A DNA stretch of 64,000 nucleotides from Candidatus Gastranaerophilales bacterium (lineage in GTDB: Bacteria > Cyanobacteriota > Vampirovibrionia > Gastranaerophilales > Gastranaerophilaceae): contig CAAFVD010000064.1 of the NCBI GenBank assembly GCA_900766355.1, positions 161,750 through 225,749 of the forward strand, given 5' to 3'. Below the pieces are notes generated by a model. That model was not told where the DNA came from. It searched no databases and saw only the letters and a list, made by a program, of their open reading frames with translations. This document shows positions 33,547 to 40,258 of the stretch, one piece after another; the stretch's first letter is position 1, and each line of letters begins with the position of its first letter. Both the position numbers and the translations under genes were made by a program.

Positions 33547-33566
33547 GTTAGGTTAGACAAACATTA
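33547..33566 (+). promoter_or_regulatory. Candidate DtxR/MntR-type operator before the 33582 gene
   Basis: TTAGGTTAGACAAACATTA matches the known DtxR consensus TTAGGTTAGSCTAACCTAA at 15 of 19 positions. It ends 16 bases before the ATG. Confidence 0.6.
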
Positions 33567-33581
33567 GAGAGAGTTAGTTTT

Positions 33582-33989
33582 ATGTCATCAAAAATGAATC
33601 TTGTGCCGTTATCGGTTATAAAACAACAGGCAAATGATTTAAAAGTATTTAATAATCATGTGTATGAATATAAAAAAGGGGTTAGGAAGTTAATACTTAC
33701 AACTGAAAAAAGTGTATATCGTAAACCTATTGAACATCGTTTGACCAGAGAAAAAATTGATTATGCAATTCAAGATGTAGATAAAGAGAAAATTAATGTG
33801 TTTTTTGGTGCAAAACAATGTATTGAGGTTGTAAAAACTTTTATTCATAAAAAATTGCATGAGCTTTCTCCTGAACAAGATTTTATATTAGGAACTTTGT
33901 TAGGCTATGATAAAGTCGCACAATGTGATAGATATTTAAAACTTCTCAAAAAACTTCCTTTTGGGAATAAAAAACCAAATGTAAAATAG
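33582..33989 (+). CDS. Hypothetical 135-residue protein, probably metal-regulated
   Basis: Basic cytoplasmic protein without a signal peptide or membrane segment (start MSSKMNLVPLSVIKQQAND). The central segment KAKQCIEVVKTFIHKK has one Cys and His residues. AGAGAG precedes the ATG. It is divergent from tolC, with a DtxR-like site just upstream. The conserved form resembles DUF2023-like or small heme/iron-related proteins, but I cannot name it. Confidence 0.7.
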   Translation: MSSKMNLVPLSVIKQQANDLKVFNNHVYEYKKGVRKLILTTEKSVYRKPIEHRLTREKIDYAIQDVDKEKINVFFGAKQCIEVVKTFIHKKLHELSPEQDFILGTLLGYDKVAQCDRYLKLLKKLPFGNKKPNVK

Positions 33990-34032
33990 TTATATTTTAA
34001 TCGTTAACTTATTATACTGTGTAAACTATACA

Positions 34033-34059
34033 CGAGAGGCTTTTTAGCCTCGTTTTTTT
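34033..34059 (+). terminator. Intrinsic terminator after the 33582 gene
   Basis: CGAG-AGGCT-TTTT-AGCCT-CG followed by seven T. Confidence 0.85.
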
Positions 34060-34067
34060 GTTATAAA

Positions 34068-34140
34068 TGGGCGATACTGGACTCGAACCAGTGACCCTCT
34101 GAATGTCGTTCAGATGCGCTACCAACTGCGCCAATCGCCC
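34068..34140 (-). tRNA. tRNA-Val(GAC) with unusual C33
   Basis: Complete 73-nt tRNA. The acceptor is GGGCGAT/ATCGCCC, the D arm GCGC-AGTTGGTA-GCGC, the anticodon stem TCTGA/TCAGA around loop ACGACAT, and the T arm ACTGG-TTCGAGT-CCAGT, with discriminator A. CCA is not encoded. By standard numbering 34-36 is GAC and position 33 is C instead of the near-universal T. The gene is preceded by the shared structured leader. Confidence 0.9.
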
Positions 34141-34161
34141 TTATTTCTATTTAATTTTATT

Positions 34162-34237
34162 GTTGGTAGCCTAGCGCTACCTTACCTCTCCTCGAAAGAT
34201 ACTTAATCTTTCTCGTCGGCAGAGTGCCAATCGCCCT
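34162..34237 (-). ncRNA. Candidate structured tRNA leader (Val copy)
   Basis: On the minus strand 34236-34226 repeats the first 11 bases of tRNA-Val exactly. It is followed by ACTCTGCCGACGA, a 7-bp hairpin with loop TAAGT (34194-34212), GAGGAGAGG and a 6-bp hairpin GGTAGC/GCTACC (34165-34181). The last element, GCTACCAAC (34162-34170), is complementary to GTTGGTAGC in the tRNA D arm. Compared with the Leu copy, the TAAGT stem differs by compensating changes and length, as expected for a conserved RNA fold. Confidence 0.55.
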
Positions 34238-34242
34238 AATCT

Positions 34243-34278
34243 AAATAGAACTCCAAGTCTTTACTTAGAGTTCTATTT
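34243..34278 (-). terminator. 11-bp perfect hairpin between the 34310 gene and the Val leader
   Basis: Minus strand AAATAGAACTC and GAGTTCTATTT with a 14-base loop. The T run after it is short, so it may be a terminator of the 34310 gene or a processing point. Confidence 0.5.
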
Positions 34279-34309
34279 AATCAAAAATAAATAAATTTTT
34301 CAACACGTA

Positions 34310-35125
34310 TTATTTTGAGTTTTCTAACAAAGTTCTAGTTACGTCCCAACCGTTAGTACCACCAGTTACTTTGTATCTCAAAAGTTGTCTTTCTCTATCT
34401 TTTTTAGCTTTTGCTTGAGTTTTTTGGAATTTAGCTAATTCTTTTTTGTTAGAGTTTCTTTTTGTTATTGTTGGTTGGATATATGCAACAAAGTTTCTAT
34501 ATTCATTACAAGCATATCCAGCTTTTACTTTTGCAGGATAATTATATGATAAGTAATCGTATATGTTCATTGTTCTTTTTAGGTTAGCTGGTTGCATTTG
34601 TAAGGCATCTTTTAGAGAACCTTCCATTTTACCTAAAATAACAATCATAGCTAATGGGTTATAACCAGCTTTTATCATTAAATCAACACCAGTAATGTCT
34701 GCGTCCATTTGGTCTTTTTCTGACATATTACTAAGTGATATTTGTTGAGTTAATGTTGCAAGATTTTGAAGTTTTTCATCTGAAATATTACTCAATACAG
34801 AATTTGAAACAGAACTAATAAAAGATTTTTTAGATGCAGCTGCGTTTACGATAGCACCAATTTCTTGAGATATAACTGCAGCTGTTTCATTATCGTTTCC
34901 TGCATAATTCAGTTTGGTTTTGCTAACTTGCAATGTTTTTGTTGTTGCAATATTAGTGTTTACTGTATCTGTTGAAACAACAGAATATTTAACTGTTGGA
35001 AGTCCGTTTTTAGATGTGATTTGAGCTCCAACTGTACTAACTCTTGATGCTGGTGAATATGTCGCAGCATTTACACTAGCCATAGCAAATAGGCAAGCTA
35101 CAATTGTTAAAATTATTTTTTTCAT
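34310..35125 (-). CDS. Secreted M48-like protein lacking zinc ligands
   Basis: A 271-residue protein with a signal peptide (MKKIILTIVACLFAMASVNA). Residues about 76-100 (NDNETAAVISQEIGAIVNA) align by eye with the M48 protease motif ELAAVxxHExxHxxN, but the histidines are Gln and Ala. The later MDADITGVDLMIKAGYNPLA matches the M48 third-ligand helix (EADxxGxxLMxxAGYxP), with Asp for Glu. So this is probably a non-catalytic M48 relative acting as a scaffold or chaperone. GGAGG precedes the ATG. Confidence 0.82.
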   Translation of the reverse strand: MKKIILTIVACLFAMASVNAATYSPASRVSTVGAQITSKNGLPTVKYSVVSTDTVNTNIATTKTLQVSKTKLNYAGNDNETAAVISQEIGAIVNAAASKKSFISSVSNSVLSNISDEKLQNLATLTQQISLSNMSEKDQMDADITGVDLMIKAGYNPLAMIVILGKMEGSLKDALQMQPANLKRTMNIYDYLSYNYPAKVKAGYACNEYRNFVAYIQPTITKRNSNKKELAKFQKTQAKAKKDRERQLLRYKVTGGTNGWDVTRTLLENSK

Positions 35126-35152
35126 AAAGCCTCCATAAAAAATGACAATCTA

Positions 35153-35181
35153 GTTATACCCTAAATTGCCATTTTTTTCAA
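35153..35181 (-). promoter_or_regulatory. Sigma70-like promoter of the M48-like gene
   Basis: Minus strand TTGAAA, 17-bp spacer, TATAAC. Confidence 0.6.
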
Positions 35182-35197
35182 TATAAACAGTTTATTT

Positions 35198-35689
35198 TTA
35201 TAAATTAAGTGAATATTTATTGTTAATAGACATCATATTCATTGCAGAATACATATTTGTTTGATTACTTTGCAAAGATTGATATTGTGTCGCAATAGAA
35301 TTTAATTGTGTTTGATAAGCTTGTGCCATTTCTCTTTCTGCTTGACTAGAACTAGTTGCTAATTGGCGAATTCTAGTTGAGATTTGGTTAATAATATCTT
35401 CCGCAGTTGCCTCACTAGCTACAACCAATCCCATAGAGCTAGCTAATGATTTTGCAGATGATAAGGTTTCTGCCTCTGATGTTGATGTTGAATTTGTTTC
35501 TTCTTGTTTAGTTTCTTGTGTTTGTTGAGCTGTTCCAGCCTTAGCTGCTTTTAATTTGTTGATTAGTTCTTGAGCTTCACTTTCAGAAGAAACTGTTGAA
35601 ATGTTTACACCCAAAGATTCTAGTTTTACTTTGGTTGAAGAACTAATATTGCTTTGTTTTTGTCGTGAAATTGCATTAATATCTGTCAT
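35198..35689 (-). CDS. Ser/Thr/Gln-rich hypothetical protein
   Basis: A 163-residue cytoplasmic protein. The N-terminal third (MTDINAISRQKQSNISSSTK) is disordered-like; residues 20-50 and 75-105 are two similar short helical units (LESLGVNISTVSSESEAQELI and ASSMGLVVASEATAEDII). Then comes a coiled coil. No signal peptide. The pair of units is an internal duplication, possibly a binding module; its function is unknown. Confidence 0.65.
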   Translation of the reverse strand: MTDINAISRQKQSNISSSTKVKLESLGVNISTVSSESEAQELINKLKAAKAGTAQQTQETKQEETNSTSTSEAETLSSAKSLASSMGLVVASEATAEDIINQISTRIRQLATSSSQAEREMAQAYQTQLNSIATQYQSLQSNQTNMYSAMNMMSINNKYSLNL

Positions 35690-35786
35690 AATTTTGTCCT
35701 TCTATACAATATAATAATAAATCTTAAAATATCTAATATAAAAATTGCATAATTTACATTCTATGACATCATGTATTCAGATTAAA

Positions 35787-36125
35787 TTACCACTTTTTAA
35801 AAATAAAAAATACTGCAAGTATAATAAACGCAAATCCTACGGCATAATTCCATTTGAAAGATTCTTTTAAATACACAACAGAAAATACAGAAAAAACAAT
35901 CAATGTAATAACTTCTTGAATTGTTTTTAATTGTGCAGCATTGTAATAGCTATATCCAATTCTGTTTGCAGGAACTTGAAAACAATATTCAAAAAATGCG
36001 ATACCCCAACTAACTAATATTACTATCCAAAGTGCAGAACTGCGATGGCGCAAATGTCCATACCATGCAAATGTCATGAATATGTTTGAAATAGTTAATA
36101 ACAAAATTGGTAAAAATTTTTCCAT
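35787..36125 (-). CDS. DMT-superfamily small membrane protein (DUF486-like)
   Basis: A 112-residue protein with four hydrophobic helices (residues about 5-22, 32-48, 68-86, 94-110) and the conserved FEYCFQVPANRIGY segment typical of DUF486. That family is related to small multidrug transporters. It is a single gene, divergent from pyk. Confidence 0.82.
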   Translation of the reverse strand: MEKFLPILLLTISNIFMTFAWYGHLRHRSSALWIVILVSWGIAFFEYCFQVPANRIGYSYYNAAQLKTIQEVITLIVFSVFSVVYLKESFKWNYAVGFAFIILAVFFIFKKW

Positions 36126-36176
36126 ACGTTCAATATATCACAAATAACCGAATCGGGTTATATATATGTTATTCTG

Positions 36177-36204
36177 TTGACTAGTCGTCTTATAGTGTTA
36201 CCAT
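36177..36204 (+). promoter_or_regulatory. Possible promoter of pyk
   Basis: TTGACT, 16-bp spacer, TACCAT. Confidence 0.4.
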
Positions 36205-36241
36205 GAAGTGTGTAAAGTACAATTAATAAGGAAAATAAATT

Positions 36242-37666
36242 ATGCAAACGACAGGTGTAAAAATTGTTGCAACAATAGGGCCGTCAATTAATTCTGAAGA
36301 AAAAATTGAGGCTCTTATAAATGCTGGAGCAAGTATGTTTAGAGTAAATTCTTCGCATTCAACTCCTGAAGAACATAAAGCTAATATTGATATGGTTAGA
36401 AAGGTTTCAAAAAAATTAAACTCAAATATAGCAATCTTGTTAGACTTACAAGGTCCAAAAATTAGAGTTGGAAATCTTAAACAACCAATAGAGTTACAAG
36501 AAGGAACAGAAGTAAAACTTCGTCATTCAACTGAACAAGAGGGTGAAATTATACCTGTTGATTATTCAGGTATCGCAGTTGATGTAAAGAAAAACGATAC
36601 AATTTATCTTGATGATGGAAAGTTAGAACTAAGAGTTATAGATACAGATGGAGTAATTATAAGAGCAGAAGTAGTGAGAGGTGGATTGTTAAAAGCTAGA
36701 AAAGGCTTGAATCTTCCTGGTAGAACTGCAAGTTTGTCTGCTATAACTCCTAAAGATATTGAATATATAAAACGAGCTTTAGAATGGAAGGTCGATTATT
36801 TAGCGTTATCTTTCGTACGAACTGGTGAAGATGTATTGAAAGCAAAACATTGTATGGAAATGTACGGTGGGTATATTCCAATAATTGCAAAAATAGAAAA
36901 ACCTGAAGCTTTAGATAATATTGAAGATATTATTAAACTTGCAGATGGTATTATGGTTGCGAGAGGAGATTTAGGGATAGAAATTTCTCCAGAAAAAGTT
37001 CCAGCAGTTCAAAAGAAGCTTATTAGAGAATGTAGCGCTCAAAATAAAGTTGTTATTGTTGCTACTCAAATGTTAGAAACAATGATAGAACAACCTATTC
37101 CGACAAGAGCAGAAGCTTCCGATGTCGCAAACGCAATTATAGATGGTGCTGATGCTATTATGCTATCTGGAGAAACTGCAGTTGGTAAATATCCTGTAGA
37201 AGCAGTTGAGATGATGACTAGTATTTCTGAAAATCTTGAGAAAAACAAAATTGTTAGACATAATCATTTTTCTAGACAAATGTATGATTTTGAAAATCAT
37301 CAAGCTTTTGCAATGTGTAATGCAATGGTTTCTATGTTGGATAATCTTTCAATAAAAGCTATAGTTGTATTTACAACAAATGGTTATACTCCATCTTTAT
37401 TAAGTAAAGCAAAACCTAGTGTACCAGTTTATGCATTGGCAAAAAGTGAAACTGTTTGTCGCCAAATGAATCTTTATCGTGACATAACTCCCGTTAACCA
37501 TAATTGGCAACAAGAGATTAGTACACGTTCATTAAAAGAATTAAATGAAATTTTGATAAAGAAGGTTGGAATGAAAGCTGGCGATAAAGTCATATTGACA
37601 GGTGTAATTCCGTATGTCGTTGGACAAACAACAAATTTTATAAAAATGCATACAATAGAAGAATAG
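36242..37666 (+). CDS. pyk: Pyruvate kinase
   Basis: A 474-residue pyruvate kinase that makes pyruvate and ATP from phosphoenolpyruvate and ADP. The N-terminal ATIGPS and RVNSSH motifs, the catalytic IIAKIEKPEA lysine, the metal site DGIMVARGDLGIE and the MLSGETAVG segment are all present, and the C-terminal allosteric domain is complete. Length fits the bacterial family. A strong terminator follows. Confidence 0.97.
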   Translation: MQTTGVKIVATIGPSINSEEKIEALINAGASMFRVNSSHSTPEEHKANIDMVRKVSKKLNSNIAILLDLQGPKIRVGNLKQPIELQEGTEVKLRHSTEQEGEIIPVDYSGIAVDVKKNDTIYLDDGKLELRVIDTDGVIIRAEVVRGGLLKARKGLNLPGRTASLSAITPKDIEYIKRALEWKVDYLALSFVRTGEDVLKAKHCMEMYGGYIPIIAKIEKPEALDNIEDIIKLADGIMVARGDLGIEISPEKVPAVQKKLIRECSAQNKVVIVATQMLETMIEQPIPTRAEASDVANAIIDGADAIMLSGETAVGKYPVEAVEMMTSISENLEKNKIVRHNHFSRQMYDFENHQAFAMCNAMVSMLDNLSIKAIVVFTTNGYTPSLLSKAKPSVPVYALAKSETVCRQMNLYRDITPVNHNWQQEISTRSLKELNEILIKKVGMKAGDKVILTGVIPYVVGQTTNFIKMHTIEE

Positions 37667-37675
37667 CATGTTTTT

Positions 37676-37711
37676 AAGCCGAGATTTAAATATCTCGGCT
37701 TAAAATTTTTT
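37676..37711 (+). terminator. Intrinsic terminator of pyk
   Basis: AAGCCGAGAT/ATCTCGGCTT stem, followed by a T-rich tail. Confidence 0.85.
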
Positions 37712-37719
37712 AATAATAA

Positions 37720-37752
37720 GCAATTTTAAGAGAGAATTTTACTTTATATATA
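37720..37752 (+). promoter_or_regulatory. GCAA/TATATA-type promoter of the 37779 gene
   Basis: GCAATTTT at 37720 and TATATATA at 37745, 25 bases later. The leader is about 25 bases. Confidence 0.5.
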
Positions 37753-37778
37753 TAATTAAAGTTAGTGTAAGGATAAAT

Positions 37779-38099
37779 ATGGTATCAGTTCCTAGAATAA
37801 ATGGCACAGTTAAATCTTGTAAGATGTATTTAAAAGATTCTACTAAAAGAGTAAAAACTTACAAAGGTTATGCAAAAACTGGTTGGAAGCAAGGTGCACT
37901 TCAAGCAAAAAGAAATGATTACGGGCACGTAAAAAGTTGTGTTGCAAAAGTAAAAGGAGCTTGGAATCATACAAAAATAGACCCAAAAGATTATCCTGCA
38001 GTAGGATTAGGGCTTGGAACTTGTGTGCCTTTACCTTTTGCTGGTCCTATAGGGTTGGGTATTGGGTATTTGCTAAAGTTGTTAAAACGGGTTAAATAA
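37779..38099 (+). CDS. Basic hypothetical protein with Gly/Pro-rich tail
   Basis: 106 residues, highly Lys-rich in the first 75 (pI clearly basic), then a Gly/Pro/Leu segment (VGLGLGTCVPLPFAGPIGLG) that may touch the membrane. AAGGA precedes the ATG. It overlaps the convergent mnmA by 8 bases. Unknown family. Confidence 0.65.
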   Translation: MVSVPRINGTVKSCKMYLKDSTKRVKTYKGYAKTGWKQGALQAKRNDYGHVKSCVAKVKGAWNHTKIDPKDYPAVGLGLGTCVPLPFAGPIGLGIGYLLKLLKRVK

Positions 38100-39126
38100 A
38101 TCCACCACCAATTAAATGTCCATCATTGATATCATAAAGAACACATGCCTGTCCTTTTGCGACTCCATATACTGGCGAAATAAATTTTATCGTAGTTTTT
38201 GATTCGTTAATGTTTACAATGACTTCTGTAGCTTGCATGTTATATCTTATCTTACATAGAGCGGTAAACTCTCTGTCTTTTATAGGGTAAGAACAGTTGA
38301 ATTTGTCTAGAGTAAGTTCAGTCTTTTCTAGTTGTTGCTTATTGCCCACATAAACAATATTTTCTTTTGCGTTTATATCTACAACGTATAAAGGTTCAGG
38401 TGCAGCTATTCCAATGCCTTTTCTTTGACCTATAGTATATTGAAAATATCCGTTATGAATACCAACTATTTTTCCTGTCGAAATATCTATAAAATTCCCT
38501 TGATTTGCTTGTATATGTTCTAATAGGTATTTTTTTGTTGTATTTGGTTTTTGAATAAAACATATATCTTGGCTTTCTTTAGATGATTTTGTTGGTAAAT
38601 TATTGTCTAAAGCTATTTGTCTAATTTCTGATTTTTCATAGTTGAATAGAGGGAATAATGTTTTTGAAAGTTGTTTTTGATTAAGTAAAAACAAGAAGTA
38701 TAATTGGTCTTTTTTTGTATCCTTTGCTGGATATAATTTATAATATTCTTGTTCTTTTCTTATATTTGCATAATGTCCTGTTGCAATAAAATCAACATTT
38801 AATTCGTTTATTGCGTAGTCAAATAAAGTCCCCCATTTTATAAATTTGTTACACATTATGCAAGGGTTTGGTGTTTTACCATCTTTATAAGAATCATTAA
38901 AATATTTTATGACATTTGTTTGAAAATCTTTGCTTGTATCAAGTACATAATGTTTAATTCTCAAAAAATCAGCAACTTGCTTAGCATTAGTTATAATTGT
39001 TTCTGCAGATTCAGAATTAATCATTTTTCCAGTCAATCCAACAATATCATATCCTGCATTTTTTAGTAAAAATGCAGTTACGCTACTATCTAAACCTCCA
39101 CTAAGAGCTACTGCTACTCGTTTCAC
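38092..39126 (-). CDS. mnmA: tRNA-specific 2-thiouridylase MnmA
   Basis: A 344-residue MnmA that thiolates U34 in tRNA-Glu, -Gln and -Lys. The PP-loop is ALSGGLDSSV. The catalytic cysteines are in NPCIMCNKF and SQDICFI. Length is a little below typical, with a complete C-terminal beta domain. It follows the 255-residue gene by a one-base overlap. With mnmE in the same window it covers the wobble-uridine modification pathway. Confidence 0.95.
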   Translation of the reverse strand: MKRVAVALSGGLDSSVTAFLLKNAGYDIVGLTGKMINSESAETIITNAKQVADFLRIKHYVLDTSKDFQTNVIKYFNDSYKDGKTPNPCIMCNKFIKWGTLFDYAINELNVDFIATGHYANIRKEQEYYKLYPAKDTKKDQLYFLFLLNQKQLSKTLFPLFNYEKSEIRQIALDNNLPTKSSKESQDICFIQKPNTTKKYLLEHIQANQGNFIDISTGKIVGIHNGYFQYTIGQRKGIGIAAPEPLYVVDINAKENIVYVGNKQQLEKTELTLDKFNCSYPIKDREFTALCKIRYNMQATEVIVNINESKTTIKFISPVYGVAKGQACVLYDINDGHLIGGGFI

Positions 39127-39893
39127 TAATAACTCCTAAGTCCTTTTTCTGTAAGCATATATTCAGAAGATACGTCATCATTACCTTGATGTATTTGTGT
39201 AATAAACTCTCTAGCAATAGCACTTTGCAATATTGAATGGTCAACAATAATTGTAAAGTTTTGCATTAATTTTGCATTAATATGTTTGAGATTAAACGTA
39301 TTCATATTTTCATATTGAGCAAGATATTGAGCCGTAATTACAAGAAAATCTAGTTTGTCTAAGGCTGATTTCCCTTCAACATATTGGATAAATCGTTCAT
39401 CTTTATCTATTGGAGGTGTGTCAGATTGTGTAGACATTTCATTGTTTAAAATCTTATCAAAATCAGGTTGAGGTTCTGGCTCTGGATTTTGTAGAGAATT
39501 GATTGTTATAGGTTTTACTGGGCCTATATCAATATTTTGAGGAATTATATCTTCGTTTATAATATTTTCTGGTTGATTAACAACAGTTTGTTGTTCTTCT
39601 TGTGAAATGTGTTCAAAAACAACTGGTTGAACTTGAACTTCCTCTGGAGTTCTCTGTTCTTGTTGAGGAATCTCCTCGGTTACCATATTAGTGTCAAAAT
39701 TTTGTGTAGGCTCTGCGTTTTCTGTATGGTTTTCAGTATTAGTGTTTTGTTGAGAAAATTCTTCAAAAGTTTTTGGTTTAGGTTTATTAGAAGCTTGATG
39801 TATAATCAAGTCCAATTGCTTCTCAACCGCAGATTTATCATCTGTAGTTAATTCTAATTCTATATCACCTTTTCTTAAAACAATTGTATACAT
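39126..39893 (-). CDS. Glu/Gln/Pro-rich hypothetical protein
   Basis: A 255-residue acidic protein. The N-terminal 30 residues (VLRKGDIELELTTDDKSAVEKQLD) are homologous to the 41-residue protein encoded just upstream. Residues 35-165 are low-complexity Glu, Gln and Pro and likely disordered. The C-terminal 85 residues are predicted helical and end LTEKGLRSY, resembling a winged helix. It could be a DNA- or protein-binding regulator. Confidence 0.7.
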   Translation of the reverse strand: MYTIVLRKGDIELELTTDDKSAVEKQLDLIIHQASNKPKPKTFEEFSQQNTNTENHTENAEPTQNFDTNMVTEEIPQQEQRTPEEVQVQPVVFEHISQEEQQTVVNQPENIINEDIIPQNIDIGPVKPITINSLQNPEPEPQPDFDKILNNEMSTQSDTPPIDKDERFIQYVEGKSALDKLDFLVITAQYLAQYENMNTFNLKHINAKLMQNFTIIVDHSILQSAIAREFITQIHQGNDDVSSEYMLTEKGLRSY

Positions 39894-39898
39894 TTATT

Positions 39899-40024
39899 TT
39901 ATTGATTGCCTTTCAATAATTCATCACGCCATTTGTTTAATTGTTCTTCTACAAATTCAATATCGTCTGATTTTAATTCAATTTCGATATCACCTTTTTT
40001 CATTTTGAAAACATATTCGTGCAT
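39899..40024 (-). CDS. 41-residue protein paralogous to its neighbour's N-terminus
   Basis: Start MHEYVFKMKKGDIEIELKSD, end KWRDELLKGNQ. GAGGAGA lies about 4 bases before the ATG at 40024. The stop is 5 bases before the next gene's ATG. The KGDIE(I/L)EL core is shared with that gene, so it is a duplicated stand-alone domain. Short but well supported. Confidence 0.72.
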   Translation of the reverse strand: MHEYVFKMKKGDIEIELKSDDIEFVEEQLNKWRDELLKGNQ

Positions 40025-40155
40025 AAACTCTCCTCATGTAAAACATTTACCTAATCAAAGTTTACATTAAATAATACTATTTTTAAAGTTTGTAACAATT
40101 TATATGTTTTAATGTAAATTTTTATTAATTTTTTGTAACATTTCAAAGTTTTTAA

Positions 40156-40190
40156 GCAAAAAATAATCTTTTTAACTCTTATTTATAATA
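40156..40190 (+). promoter_or_regulatory. GCAA/TATA-type promoter of glgA
   Basis: GCAAAAAAT at 40156, TATTTATAA at 40180, 24 bases later. Confidence 0.5.
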
Positions 40191-40258
40191 TAGTACAGTA
40201 AAAGGGTGTTTTTATTTATATATTAAAAAGGTTGTGTTAATTAGTTAGGAGTAAAGTT

